A stretch of DNA of 43,501 nucleotides from Lachnospiraceae bacterium (GCA_017622575.1 JAGAQU010000108.1:1-43501), one strand, 5' to 3'; shown: positions 26,340 through 35,246, numbered from the stretch's first letter. Notes: generated from the letters alone by a model not told the origin. Translations and numbers: made by a program.

Positions 26340-27032
26340 ATGTTAGAGGAATTAAAAAAACAGGTTTATGAAGCCAATATGATGCTTCCAAAGTACGGAC
26401 TTGTTACTTTTACCTGGGGTAATGTAAGCGGAATCGATGCGGAGAGCGGACTTTTTGTGATCAAGCCAAGCGGTGTAGATTACGATAAATTGACACCTGA
26501 TGATATGGTGGTGATGGATCTGGAAGGAAATAAGGTGGAAGGAAGATACAAACCCTCCTCCGATACACCTACACATCTTGAGCTTTATAAAGCATTTCCC
26601 GAAATCGGCGGTATTGTACATACTCATTCCTCCTATGCTACCAGCTGGGCGCAGGCAGGAAGAAGTATTCCCTGCTACGGCACTACGCATGCGGATTATA
26701 TTTATGGGGAAGTTCCCTGTCTTCGATGTCTCACAAAAGAAGAAATCGAGGAGGCTTATGAGGAGAACACAGGGCATCTGATCGTAAGTGAGTTTCTTCG
26801 CATGAAAAAAGAACCTATGGCAGTACCTGCTGTCCTTTGTAAGAATCACGGACCTTTTGCGTGGGGAAAGGATGCCATGGATGCGGTTCACAATGCTGTT
26901 GTTCTGGAAGAGGTTGCAAAAATGGCATACCGAACGGAGACAATTAATCCCAAAGTAGCGCCGGCACCGCAGGAGCTTCAGGATAAGCATTATTTCAGAA
27001 AACATGGGGCTAATGCTTATTACGGACAGTAA
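26340..27032 (+). CDS. araD: L-ribulose-5-phosphate 4-epimerase
   Basis: 230 residues of the class II aldolase/epimerase family. Metal ligands are H94 and H96 (VHTHSSYA) and H170 (KNHGPFAWG); the family's catalytic residues correspond to D119 (HADYIYG) and a C-terminal Tyr in NAYYGQ, with substrate-phosphate residues in SSDTPTH. It turns L-ribulose 5-phosphate into D-xylulose 5-phosphate, the substrate of the transketolase encoded upstream. AGGAGGG lies ten bases before the ATG. The terminator at 27041 closes the unit. Confidence 0.96.
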   Translation: MLEELKKQVYEANMMLPKYGLVTFTWGNVSGIDAESGLFVIKPSGVDYDKLTPDDMVVMDLEGNKVEGRYKPSSDTPTHLELYKAFPEIGGIVHTHSSYATSWAQAGRSIPCYGTTHADYIYGEVPCLRCLTKEEIEEAYEENTGHLIVSEFLRMKKEPMAVPAVLCKNHGPFAWGKDAMDAVHNAVVLEEVAKMAYRTETINPKVAPAPQELQDKHYFRKHGANAYYGQ

Positions 27033-27040
27033 CAGAACAT

Positions 27041-27073
27041 AAAAAGCAGTGTTTTGACAGGCACTGCTTTTTG
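27041..27073 (+). terminator. Terminator of the araA-kinase-araD unit
   Basis: AAAAAGCAGTG (27041-27051) pairs perfectly with CACTGCTTTTT (27062-27072). Both the A run before it and the T run are part of the stem. It begins eight bases after the araD stop codon. Confidence 0.9.
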
Positions 27074-27083
27074 TTCATATAAA
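27054..27083 (+). promoter_or_regulatory. Possible promoter embedded in the ara terminator
   Basis: TTGACA (27054-27059), in the hairpin loop, and TATAAA (27078-27083) are 18 bases apart. If used, transcription would start near 27090, leaving almost no leader before ATG 27096 and cutting off the GGGGGA ribosome site. Either the message is near leaderless or this is a chance match and the regulator gene is read from elsewhere. Confidence 0.35.
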
Positions 27084-27095
27084 TGGGGGATAAAG

Positions 27096-28715
27096 ATGTT
27101 AAAGGTATTTTTGGTTGAAGATGAATTTGTAGTGAGGGAAGGCATTAAAAATAATGTTGACTGGAAGTCACACGGCTACGATTTTTGTGGGGAGGCCAGT
27201 GATGGGGAACTGGCTTTTCCCATGATCCAGAAACTGAAGCCGGACATCGTGATCACGGATATCAGAATGCCCTTTATGGATGGCCTGGCACTTAGCAAGC
27301 TGATTAAAAAGGAAATGCCGTGGATTGAAATTATTATTTTATCTGGTTTTGAAGAATTTGAGTATGCGAAGGAAGGTATCAAGATAGGGATCGCACAATA
27401 TCTCTTAAAGCCTATCAGCGGAGAGGATCTTTTAAAAGAAGTTGATACGGTTGCAGAAAAAATAATAGAAAAGCAAAAGGAAAGTGAGATCAGGGAAAAA
27501 TATCTTCGGGAAATGGAAGAAAATTTTCTGAAGGAGAGAAAGGATCTGTTTCAGTATCTTGTTACGGGCTCCAAATCTGCGGCAGAATTGCTTGAAATGG
27601 CAGATAAATTAAACATTGATCTTTCTTCCATGTGGTACAATATTGTGCTGATGGTCACAAAGTCCATCAATCATGCCCAGAATGAATATTCAAACAGCTT
27701 GATTGAGATAGAGGAGAAGTTAAAAGAAATAGACGATGATCATATTTTGATCTTTGACAGAAATCTGGAAGGAAAGGCTTTTCTTTTTAAAGCGGATTCT
27801 AAAGAAGAGCTGGAAACAATTCAGAAGGATTATTTGGCAAAAGTTGTGAATATTCTGAAAGATTATGAAAATGTCCGTTATTTTGGAGGAATCGGACTTC
27901 CTGTAAACAGACTGCGAGAGCTTCCTGTTTCCTTTGAAAGTGCCAGTCACGCATTTGCCCACCGTTATCTTGTCAGTGAAAGTCTCATTTTAAACGGAGA
28001 AGAAATGAGACAGAGGGAGTATCTGAAAAAAGAGGAGTTTGACTTAAGCAATGTAAACCCGAAGCAGATTGACAGAAACAAGATAAAAGAATTTCTCAAG
28101 GTCGGTGATAAAGAAGAGGTCATTTATTTTGTAGAAGAATTTTTCAGAGATCTCGGCAGCAGTGTGATGAAATCCAATATGTTCAGGCAGTACATCACCA
28201 TGGATGTCTATTTTTGTGTTGTTGATTTTCTGGAGGGATTACAGATTCAAAGAGAGGAGATAGAGCCCTTTGATATCACTTCCGGAATCCTGCAGACGCA
28301 GGAGAGCGCCATGGAGTATGTTACCTGTATTGTGAAAAAGGCTTTAGAGCTTCGGGAAAAGACAGCAAGCAATCGTTATGGTGATGTAGTAGATGAGGTA
28401 ATGCGATATATTGAGGAAAACTATGCGGATGAGGAGCTGTCACTAAATGTTTTGGCATCCCATGTAAACTTTTCACCCAATCATTTAAGCATGATCTTCA
28501 GTCAGCAGACAGGACAGACCTTTATTAAGTATCTCACGGATTTTCGAATGAATAAAGCGAAGGAGCTGCTTCGCTGTACCGGTAAAAAAAGCAGTGTGAT
28601 CAGTATGGAAGTAGGCTATAAGGATCCGCACTATTTTTCCTATTTATTTAAGAAGACGCAAGGGATGACACCTACGCAATACCGGGGCGGAAAAAATCCG
28701 GAAGGAGAGGAATAA
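27096..28715 (+). CDS. Response regulator of YesN/AraT type (receiver plus AraC-family DNA-binding domain)
   Basis: 539 residues. Residues 1-120 are a receiver domain with E8/D9, phosphoacceptor D55 (VITDIRMP) and K105 (LLKP). A middle region of about 300 residues follows, then an AraC-type double helix-turn-helix at about 435-535 (LSLNVLASHVNFSPNHLSMIF, then SVISMEVGYKDPHYFSYLFKK). It is paired with the kinase immediately downstream and probably activates the CUT2 importer promoter at 30251, where 17-bp direct repeats lie. The arrangement resembles AraT of the Geobacillus araPST system. Start chosen at ATG 27096 with GGGGGA five bases upstream; the longer frame starts inside the terminator. 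Confidence 0.92.
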   Translation: MLKVFLVEDEFVVREGIKNNVDWKSHGYDFCGEASDGELAFPMIQKLKPDIVITDIRMPFMDGLALSKLIKKEMPWIEIIILSGFEEFEYAKEGIKIGIAQYLLKPISGEDLLKEVDTVAEKIIEKQKESEIREKYLREMEENFLKERKDLFQYLVTGSKSAAELLEMADKLNIDLSSMWYNIVLMVTKSINHAQNEYSNSLIEIEEKLKEIDDDHILIFDRNLEGKAFLFKADSKEELETIQKDYLAKVVNILKDYENVRYFGGIGLPVNRLRELPVSFESASHAFAHRYLVSESLILNGEEMRQREYLKKEEFDLSNVNPKQIDRNKIKEFLKVGDKEEVIYFVEEFFRDLGSSVMKSNMFRQYITMDVYFCVVDFLEGLQIQREEIEPFDITSGILQTQESAMEYVTCIVKKALELREKTASNRYGDVVDEVMRYIEENYADEELSLNVLASHVNFSPNHLSMIFSQQTGQTFIKYLTDFRMNKAKELLRCTGKKSSVISMEVGYKDPHYFSYLFKKTQGMTPTQYRGGKNPEGEE

Positions 28716-30167
28716 ATGAAGGAAAAGATCAAAGCACTTTACAACAGATCATCTTTGGCTACCAAAATCCGATATTCTTATTTACTATTGCTGGTTCCCA
28801 TTGTTACGTTTCTGATATTCTGCTTTGTCAATATGTGGACCTCTAATCAGAAATATGAGGATATGATCAATTCGACTGTGGTTGCCAGTGAGTTCAGTCT
28901 TGATTTCAAGAAAGATTTTGACTATGAAACTTACCTTGTGATTGTAGGAAATAAGACAATTGAAGAATCCACACTCCGCGAAATGTTAAGTGATGCGGGA
29001 CGCATCGTTACGGGACTTGATAAGCTTACAAATTCTAAAGAAAATTCCGATCGTTTAAAAAGTGCCAAAAAATACCTGAACAATCTGACAATCTATGTTG
29101 ACCGCATTGAACAGAACCTTCAGGAGGGAAATAAATATGAGGATAATATAGAGATCTGGGAAAATGATGTCCAGATTGTTACCTCTCTGCTCCGGGAAAC
29201 AATTTTTCAATATATCTATTACGAGGTGAAAGATATTCAGGAGGCACGTACCGAATATCAAAATTTCTTTATGGTGATGATTCGGTTTTCCATTATCGCT
29301 TTTGCCGCCATTTTAATTTTGATTGTGCTTCTTTCCTATTATATTCCGCTCAGTATTACAAGACCCATCAGAAAGCTCAGTGAAGTGACGGATCAGGTGG
29401 CAAAGGGAGATCTGACAGTAAGATCGGATATCAGGACAGGCGCAGAAGTGGGTATGCTGAGTGATTCCCTGAATACCATGATCGATAAGATCAATGAACT
29501 GCTTGAACAGGTGAAAAAGGAGCAGATCCGTCTTCGAAAAGCAGAGTTTGAGCTTTTACAGTCACAGATCAATCCTCACTTTCTCTATAATACTTTAGAT
29601 ACTATTGTATGGCTGGCCGAGGCCGGAGAGCAGAAGAAAGTAGTCAAAATGGTGGGAAGCCTTTCGGAATTTTTCAGAACATCCTTAAATCAGGGAAAGG
29701 ATATTATATCCATTAAGGAAGAACTGCAGCATGTGAGAAGTTATCTGGAGATCCAACAGGTACGGTATCAGGATATTTTGCAGTATGATATTCAGGTAGA
29801 GGAGGAATTATACAAATATCTGATTCCCAAGATAACCATTCAGCCGCTGGTTGAGAATGCCTTATATCATGGGATCAAAAATAAGCGTGGGGTAGGTAAA
29901 ATTATCATCAGCGGAAGACAGGAAGAGGATCATTTTAGTATCCTGATCGAGGACAACGGTATCGGTATCAGTGAGGAACGGCTTTCACAAGTCAGAGCCG
30001 GAGTGAAAAATAAGGTATCGACAGGAAAAGATATTTACGGCCTCTATAATGTAAACGAAAGAATTCGTCTGAATTTTGGAGAAAAATACGGTATTTTTAT
30101 TGAAAGTACATACGGAGAAGGGACTGTTGTGAGCGTAATTCTGCCGTATATGCAGGAACAATTGTAA
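28716..30167 (+). CDS. Sensor histidine kinase of YesM/LytS type (AraS-like)
   Basis: 483 residues. TM1 is at about 20-40, an extracellular sensor of about 145 residues follows, TM2 is at about 184-210, then HAMP (about 211-265). The His_kinase domain has phosphoacceptor H288 in QSQINPHFLYNT, and the HATPase domain has the N box PLVENALYHG (N381) and the G1 box EDNGIGIS. It starts directly after the regulator's stop with GGAGAGG as ribosome site. In the related araPST system a sugar-binding lipoprotein presents ligand to the kinase; the protein encoded at 36953 or 30351 could do so here. The small extracellular part fits an indirect sensor. Confidence 0.92.
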   Translation: MKEKIKALYNRSSLATKIRYSYLLLLVPIVTFLIFCFVNMWTSNQKYEDMINSTVVASEFSLDFKKDFDYETYLVIVGNKTIEESTLREMLSDAGRIVTGLDKLTNSKENSDRLKSAKKYLNNLTIYVDRIEQNLQEGNKYEDNIEIWENDVQIVTSLLRETIFQYIYYEVKDIQEARTEYQNFFMVMIRFSIIAFAAILILIVLLSYYIPLSITRPIRKLSEVTDQVAKGDLTVRSDIRTGAEVGMLSDSLNTMIDKINELLEQVKKEQIRLRKAEFELLQSQINPHFLYNTLDTIVWLAEAGEQKKVVKMVGSLSEFFRTSLNQGKDIISIKEELQHVRSYLEIQQVRYQDILQYDIQVEEELYKYLIPKITIQPLVENALYHGIKNKRGVGKIIISGRQEEDHFSILIEDNGIGISEERLSQVRAGVKNKVSTGKDIYGLYNVNERIRLNFGEKYGIFIESTYGEGTVVSVILPYMQEQL

Positions 30168-30183
30168 AAAGGAGTTATTTCAA

Positions 30184-30250
30184 AATAAAAAATCAAACTT
30201 CCATAATAAAAAATTCAACTTTTTAATTTTTTGAATAAAAAAATGAACTT
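30184..30250 (+). repeat. Three 17-bp direct repeats, probable response-regulator binding sites
   Basis: AATAAAAAATCAAACTT (30184-30200), AATAAAAAATTCAACTT (30205-30221) and AATAAAAAAATGAACTT (30234-30250) are near-identical. The first two start 21 bp apart, two helical turns, which is typical for AraC-family DNA-binding domains. The third ends exactly where a weak -35 box begins. Confidence 0.7.
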
Positions 30251-30280
30251 TTATGTGAGTTATCTCCATGGATTTACAAT
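30251..30280 (+). promoter_or_regulatory. Activator-dependent promoter of the CUT2 importer operon
   Basis: A good -10 (TACAAT, 30275-30280) is preceded at 18 bases by a poor -35 (TTATGT, 30251-30256) that directly abuts the third direct repeat. This is the layout expected when an AraC-type activator replaces -35 recognition. The leader to ATG 30351 is about 64 bases. Confidence 0.6.
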
Positions 30281-30350
30281 GAAATGAGAGATATGATAAA
30301 CACATCAAAGGGAATAGTTCTTTGAAAACTATATTATGGGAGGATACATA

Positions 30351-31340
30351 ATGAAAAAGAAAATTTTAGCAGCTATTATGGCAGCAGTAATGGTACTTGG
30401 TCTGACAGCTTGCGGCGGCGCAAAGGAAACAGCTTCAAGCGGATCAGCAGGTGGCTCAGGAGATCTGATTAAGGTTGGTATCATCAACAATGACCCCAAC
30501 GAGTCAGGTTATCGTACAGCAAATGACAAAGATATGAAGAACATGTTTACCGAAGCAAACGGATATCAGGCATCCTTTGCATACAGCCTTAAGAATGATG
30601 AGCAGATCACAGCAGCTCAGAAGTTCATTCAGGACGGTGTTGATTATCTTCTTCTTTCCGCAGCAGATACAGCAGGTTGGGATTCCGTATTAAAGGATGC
30701 TCAGGATGCAGGTATCAGGGTTATTCTTTTCGACCGTACAATTGATGCTGATCCCAGTCTTTATGAAGCTTCTATCGTATCCGATATGGCTAAAGAAGGT
30801 CAGAACGCAGTTGATTGGTTAAAGGCTCAGAACCTTTCTGAATACAATGTAATTCACCTTCAGGGTGTTATGGGTTCCGCAGCTCAGCAGGGACGTACAG
30901 GCGCTCTTGACGCAGCAGTTGCAGCTGGCGAAATGAATATCGTTACACAGCAGACAGCTGAGTGGAACGCAGAAAAAGCTCAGCAGATTGTTCAGTCCGT
31001 TATCGACTCCGGCGAATCCTTCAACGTAATTTACGCTGAAAACGACGATATGGCTAAAGGTGCTGTAGCAGCTCTTGATAAGGCAAACATCTCTCATGGT
31101 GTTGGAAAAGACGTAATCATTATGGGATTCGACTGCAACAAATGGGCTCTTGAAGAGTTAAAAGCCGGTAACTGGAACTTCGATCAGCAGTGTAATCCTT
31201 TCCAGGCCGGATACATTGATGAAATTATCAAAAAGCTTGAAAAAGGTGAAACTATATCCGAAAAGACAATTGTTATGGATGAAAAAGGTTTCGACGCTAC
31301 AACAATTACAGATGATGACGTAAACAACTACGGTATCTAA
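30351..31340 (+). CDS. CUT2-type ABC sugar-binding lipoprotein
   Basis: 329 residues. The lipoprotein signal ends in LTAC with Cys21 as anchor, followed by a Gly/Ser linker and a type-1 periplasmic-binding fold related to E. coli YtfQ. The pattern ESGYRTANDKDM, the QDGVDYLLLSAADTAGWDSVL segment, and VILFDRTID are the family's sugar-contact regions. It delivers a monosaccharide, probably L-arabinose or another pentose/furanose, to the importer encoded downstream. GGGAGGA lies six bases before ATG 30351; the earlier in-frame ATG (30336) overlaps this site. Many alanine codons and strong signals suggest high expression. A GC-rich hairpin follows at 31373. Confidence 0.92.
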   Translation: MKKKILAAIMAAVMVLGLTACGGAKETASSGSAGGSGDLIKVGIINNDPNESGYRTANDKDMKNMFTEANGYQASFAYSLKNDEQITAAQKFIQDGVDYLLLSAADTAGWDSVLKDAQDAGIRVILFDRTIDADPSLYEASIVSDMAKEGQNAVDWLKAQNLSEYNVIHLQGVMGSAAQQGRTGALDAAVAAGEMNIVTQQTAEWNAEKAQQIVQSVIDSGESFNVIYAENDDMAKGAVAALDKANISHGVGKDVIIMGFDCNKWALEELKAGNWNFDQQCNPFQAGYIDEIIKKLEKGETISEKTIVMDEKGFDATTITDDDVNNYGI

Positions 31341-31372
31341 AAATTTTGTAAAAGTTTAGAATAGCAAACGAA

Positions 31373-31415
31373 AAGCGCGGCGCAGCGTAGGTTAATTCCC
31401 GCGGGCACCGCGCTT
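31373..31415 (+). promoter_or_regulatory. GC-rich intercistronic hairpin between binding-protein and ATPase genes
   Basis: AAGCGCGG (31373-31380) pairs with CCGCGCTT (31408-31415), and the 27-base loop holds its own CCCGCGGG palindrome. No T run follows, so it probably stabilises the upstream message or attenuates read-through, as at 11163. Confidence 0.65.
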
Positions 31416-31446
31416 AAGTTATGAAAACATTAATTGAGGTGAGACT

Positions 31447-32964
31447 GTGGAAAATAAAACCGTTTTGGAAATGAGAAACATTCACAAATCTTTTCCCGGT
31501 GTAAGAGCTTTGCAGGGTGTGAATTTTACTCTGCGAGAGGGTGAGATCCACGCACTGATGGGCGAGAACGGTGCCGGAAAATCTACTCTGATCAAGGTTC
31601 TGACCGGAGTTTACGGAAAAGATGAAGGTGAAATTTTTCTTAAGGGAAAAGAGAAGGCAGTGGCAATAAGATCGCCACAGGATGCGCAAAAACTTGGAAT
31701 CAGCACTGTTTATCAGGAAATTACGCTTTGTCCGAATCTTTCAGTTGCTGAAAATATGTATATAGGCAGAACGAGTGGGGTTTGCCAAAACTGGAAAAAA
31801 ATGAACAAGGATGCAGACAAGATACTGCAGTCACTTGACATTCCGGCAAAAGCCACGCAGCAGCTGGCAAGCTGCTCCATTGCTGTTCAGCAGATGGTTG
31901 CCATTGCAAGAGCCGTTGATATGGACTGCAAAGTTCTGATTCTGGATGAACCGACCTCTTCTCTGGATGATCAGGAGGTAGAAAAGCTGTTTGGTTTGAT
32001 GCGCGATCTGAAAGCAAGAGGGGTAGGAATCATATTCGTTACTCACTTCCTGGATCAGGTCTATGAAGTGTGTGATAAGATTACCGTTTTGCGCGACGGA
32101 AAACTTGTAGGAGAATACGAGATCAAGGATCTTCCGAGAGTCCAGCTGGTTTCCAAGATGCTCGGAAAAGATCTGGATGACTTGTCGGATATCAAGGGCG
32201 AAAATGCAGCATATGACAAGGAGGATGCCTCCAAACCTGTCTTCGAAACAGAAGGTCTGGTAAGTAATGCAGGAATCAAACCCTTTGATTTTTATATTAA
32301 AAAGGGTGAGGTCAACGGTTTTACGGGACTGTTGGGATCCGGAAGAAGTGAATGTGTACGTGCAATTTTCGGAGCTGACAGAGTGATCGGCGGAACGGTA
32401 AAAAAGAATGGAAAAGTAATCAAAATTACAAAACCGCTGGATGCCATGAAAAACGGTATCGCATATCTGCCTGAGGATCGAAAGATAGACGGTATCGTAG
32501 GTGATCTTTCCGTGCGTGAGAATATTATACTTGCCCTGCAGGTTTTAAAAGGATTTTTCAAGCCTTTTTCAAAGGCGGAAGCCAATCAGTTTGCAGATGA
32601 ATACATAAAGCTTCTGGGAATAAAAACAGCCTCTGCCGATACACCGATCAAATCACTTTCCGGTGGAAATCAGCAAAAGGTAATTTTGGCCAGATGGCTG
32701 CTTACTCATCCTGAATATCTGATTCTGGATGAACCTACGAGAGGTATTGATGTAGGTACTAAGATTGATATTCAGAAGCTGGTGCTTAAGCTTGCTTCAG
32801 AGGGTATGAGCGTTACATTCATCTCATCGGAAACAGACGAAATGCTTCGTACCTGTTCAAGACTTATTGTGATGCGTGACCGCAAAGTAGTAGGAGAACT
32901 TTCAGGGGATGATCTGACTCAGAACAAGATCATGAGTACCATTGCCGGAGGTGACAGAGAATAA
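31447..32964 (+). CDS. CUT2 sugar ABC transporter ATPase (two nucleotide-binding domains)
   Basis: 505 residues with the tandem ATPase layout of RbsA/AraG/YtfR. Domain 1 has Walker A GENGAGKST (40-48), a modified signature (SIAVQQMVAIARA) and Walker B LILDEPTSSLD. Domain 2 has the family's degenerate Walker A (GLLGSGRSE), an intact signature LSGGNQQKVILARWL, and LILDEPTRGIDVG. It drives import through the two permeases that follow. The start is GTG at 31447, with GAGGTG five bases upstream; no in-frame ATG is better placed. The stop overlaps the next start by one base. Confidence 0.95.
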   Translation: MENKTVLEMRNIHKSFPGVRALQGVNFTLREGEIHALMGENGAGKSTLIKVLTGVYGKDEGEIFLKGKEKAVAIRSPQDAQKLGISTVYQEITLCPNLSVAENMYIGRTSGVCQNWKKMNKDADKILQSLDIPAKATQQLASCSIAVQQMVAIARAVDMDCKVLILDEPTSSLDDQEVEKLFGLMRDLKARGVGIIFVTHFLDQVYEVCDKITVLRDGKLVGEYEIKDLPRVQLVSKMLGKDLDDLSDIKGENAAYDKEDASKPVFETEGLVSNAGIKPFDFYIKKGEVNGFTGLLGSGRSECVRAIFGADRVIGGTVKKNGKVIKITKPLDAMKNGIAYLPEDRKIDGIVGDLSVRENIILALQVLKGFFKPFSKAEANQFADEYIKLLGIKTASADTPIKSLSGGNQQKVILARWLLTHPEYLILDEPTRGIDVGTKIDIQKLVLKLASEGMSVTFISSETDEMLRTCSRLIVMRDRKVVGELSGDDLTQNKIMSTIAGGDRE

Positions 32965-34058
32965 TGCAGAATGAAAAGAGATTTAATGTAAAAGAATTTT
33001 TTATGAAATTATTCAAACGTCAGATTTTTATACCGATAGCAGCGCTGTTATTGCTGGCTTTGTTTAATCTGATCGTGGATCCGTCTTTTTATAGGATCAC
33101 GTTGGGATATAACAGTGCCGGAGATCCTGTTTTGTCGGGTTATTTGATGACGATTCTGGATTACGGTTCTGAACTTGCCATTCTGGCAATCGGTATGACT
33201 CTGGTTACATCAGCTTCCGGTGGACAGGATATCAGTGTGGGCGCCGGTATTGCCATTGCCGGAAGTGTGATTCTTCGCGTACTTTGTGGTACCAATTCAA
33301 GACCGGAAACTCTGCAGGCTCCTATTATTGTAGCTTTTCTTGTAAGCTGTGTGGTTGCCATGCTGTTTGGAGCCTTTAACGGAGCGCTGGTGGCATACTT
33401 TAAAATCCAGCCGATGGTAGCAACGCTGATATTATTTACGGCGGGACGTTCCATTGCAGCGTGGATCAACAATAATGAGTTGCCCATTGTCAGTGATCCT
33501 ACCTTTAGTTACTTTGGCGGATTTATTCCGGGAATTCCCATTCCCACACCATTTTTCATCGCTGTTGTATGTATGATCGTGATCGCTCTGGTACTGAAGT
33601 TTACAAATCTGGGATTATATACACAGGCAGTTGGTATCAATGAAAGCTCTTCAAGATTGAATGGTCTGAATCCTGCTTTTATTAAATTCTTAAGCTTTGT
33701 GATTCTCGGTTTGTGTGTAGCAGTTGCAGGACTGATCAAAGTAAGTCGTCTGTCTTCCATTAACTATTCTGTTATTGCAAAGGATATTGAGATGGATGCT
33801 ATTCTTGCTGTTGCTCTTGGCGGAAATTCCTTAAGCGGTGGTAAATTTAACATGACGGCTTCCATTCTGGGTGCTTATGTAATTCAGTTCCTCACAACCA
33901 CGCTTTACAAATTCAATGTACAGTCAGATGCATTGCCCGCTTATAAAGCTGTAGTGGTCATTATTCTGGTGGTTTTAAGTACACCTGTTGTGAGAGATTA
34001 TCTATCCGGTTTAGGAAAAAAGCTTAATCTAAAACGGAATGTAAAGGAGGTTGGCTAG
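32964..34058 (+). CDS. CUT2 sugar ABC transporter permease (YtfT-like)
   Basis: 364 residues, about ten membrane helices, BPD_transp_2 family. The segment ELAILAIGMTLVTSASGGQDISVGAGIAIAGSV is the hallmark of this family (GMTxVIxxGGIDLSVG). The start ATG overlaps the ATPase stop (taATG), indicating translational coupling. Having two different permease genes in the operon, rather than one AraH/RbsC homodimer, matches the YtfQRT-YjfF layout for furanose sugars. The C-terminal tail (KKLNLKRNVKEVG) is basic and cytoplasmic. Confidence 0.92.
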   Translation: MQNEKRFNVKEFFMKLFKRQIFIPIAALLLLALFNLIVDPSFYRITLGYNSAGDPVLSGYLMTILDYGSELAILAIGMTLVTSASGGQDISVGAGIAIAGSVILRVLCGTNSRPETLQAPIIVAFLVSCVVAMLFGAFNGALVAYFKIQPMVATLILFTAGRSIAAWINNNELPIVSDPTFSYFGGFIPGIPIPTPFFIAVVCMIVIALVLKFTNLGLYTQAVGINESSSRLNGLNPAFIKFLSFVILGLCVAVAGLIKVSRLSSINYSVIAKDIEMDAILAVALGGNSLSGGKFNMTASILGAYVIQFLTTTLYKFNVQSDALPAYKAVVVIILVVLSTPVVRDYLSGLGKKLNLKRNVKEVG

Positions 34059-34059
34059 C

Positions 34060-35103
34060 ATGTCATTTATGAATCGATTGCGTGATAAATCAAAAAACAT
34101 GACTGACACAAACCTGCTTTTGCTCATCACGATAGTTGTTTTCTTTGCAATGTATATCGGAGCAATCCTGTTTCAGGGAAAAGGCTTTTTAAAGCCGCAG
34201 ACATTTTTCAATATTTTGAATGCCAATGCTTCCCTGATCATTCTGTCATGTGGAATGAGCCTTGTTATGATTACAGGAGGAATTGATATCTCCGTTGGCG
34301 GTGTTACCGCACTTGTCAGCATGTGCTGTGCGGTTTATCTGGATTATCATAATGGAAATGTTTTCGTGGCGGTTTTGATCGCACTGGCAATTGGGCTTGC
34401 GTTTGGTCTCGTTCAGGGATTTTTGGTTGCATACCTTGATATTCAGCCGTTTATTGTTACTCTGGCAGGTATGTTTTTTGCCCGCGGTATGACAACTATT
34501 GTAAATACGAACCCTTTTAATGTACAGAATGAAGCCTTTGTTGCTTTAAAAGAGACGCGTGTCATTGTGCCGGGATTCGGTTCCGTCAATAAACTTGGTA
34601 AATATGTTCCTGCTTATATTGAAATCGGCGTAGTCGTTGCCATTTTGATCGTTATCGTACTTTTCTGTGTACTCAGATGGACGAAGCTGGGACGTTCCTT
34701 CTATGCCGTAGGAGGAAACAGCCAGAGTGCATTGATGCTTGGTATCAATGTAAAGAGAACCAAATTTCTGTCCCATTTAATCTGCGGTCTGCTGGCAGGT
34801 GTCGGTGGATTTGTGTATTTTATGCATGTCGGCTCCGGGTCGGCATCCCATGCAAGTGGCATGGAAATGAACGCCATAGCATCTTCCATCATAGGAGGTA
34901 CCATGTTAACGGGAGGCGTTGGAAATATCATAGGAACCTTTTTCGGTGTACTTTCACTTAGTACAATTCAGAATATTGTTTCTTCCGCCGGACTTGACCA
35001 GGCATGGTGGACGGGAATTACCATTGCGGCAATGCTTTGTCTCTTCCTCGTAATCCAAAGTATTGTAATGGCCCGGAAAAAAAGAGCGTTGAGAAAAAAT
35101 TAA
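34060..35103 (+). CDS. CUT2 sugar ABC transporter permease (YjfF-like)
   Basis: 347 residues, about nine or ten membrane helices, BPD_transp_2 family, with SLIILSCGMSLVMITGGIDISVGGVTALVSM as the signature. It pairs with the permease encoded before it. I start it at ATG 34060, nine bases after AAAGGAGG; a longer reading from TTG 34051 is less likely. The C-terminus (ARKKRALRKN) is basic. No terminator is visible after it, so transcription may continue into the chemoreceptor gene. Confidence 0.92.
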   Translation: MSFMNRLRDKSKNMTDTNLLLLITIVVFFAMYIGAILFQGKGFLKPQTFFNILNANASLIILSCGMSLVMITGGIDISVGGVTALVSMCCAVYLDYHNGNVFVAVLIALAIGLAFGLVQGFLVAYLDIQPFIVTLAGMFFARGMTTIVNTNPFNVQNEAFVALKETRVIVPGFGSVNKLGKYVPAYIEIGVVVAILIVIVLFCVLRWTKLGRSFYAVGGNSQSALMLGINVKRTKFLSHLICGLLAGVGGFVYFMHVGSGSASHASGMEMNAIASSIIGGTMLTGGVGNIIGTFFGVLSLSTIQNIVSSAGLDQAWWTGITIAAMLCLFLVIQSIVMARKKRALRKN

Positions 35104-35246
35104 AAAATGTATTAAAACATAAATAGCGGATGGGTCGGCGTAAAGGAAATGCGGCGGCCCTTTTCGTCCAATAAGAAAATTTGCAAAGCATATCGGCGTG
35201 AGGCTTAAGCTTATGAGAATATAGCTGTGTGGGAGGAATTGGTAAA
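35104..35246 (+). promoter_or_regulatory. Structured leader between the permease and chemoreceptor genes (unassigned)
   Basis: This 143-base gap is more GC-rich and structured than other gaps here. GGGTC near 35131 can pair with GGCCC near 35157 inside a GGA/TCC outer pair, and GCAAAGC lies at about 35183. The GCAAAGC and a later TATAGCTG recall the 3' half of c-di-GMP-I riboswitches, but the matching GCAAACC half is missing, so I do not call one. The chemoreceptor ribosome site GGGAGG is at 35231. Confidence 0.3.

Noticed and set aside
26352..27005. 217-codon open frame on the minus strand opposite araD
   Set aside because: Lies wholly inside araD, which has all catalytic residues and a strong ribosome site; the reverse protein has no domain-like pattern.
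30184..30250. Possible short CRISPR-like array
   Set aside because: Only three 17-bp AT-rich repeats with spacers of 4 and 12 bases, no cas genes; a promoter-proximal binding array explains them better.
31421..31474. Short frame from ATG 31421 overlapping the ATPase start
   Set aside because: 17 codons, different frame, no separate ribosome site; GTG 31447 with GAGGTG is the coherent start of the ATPase.
35104..35246. c-di-GMP-I riboswitch as a feature call
   Set aside because: GCAAAGC is present but the GCAAACC half and the expected paired helices could not be found by eye; kept only as a finding.
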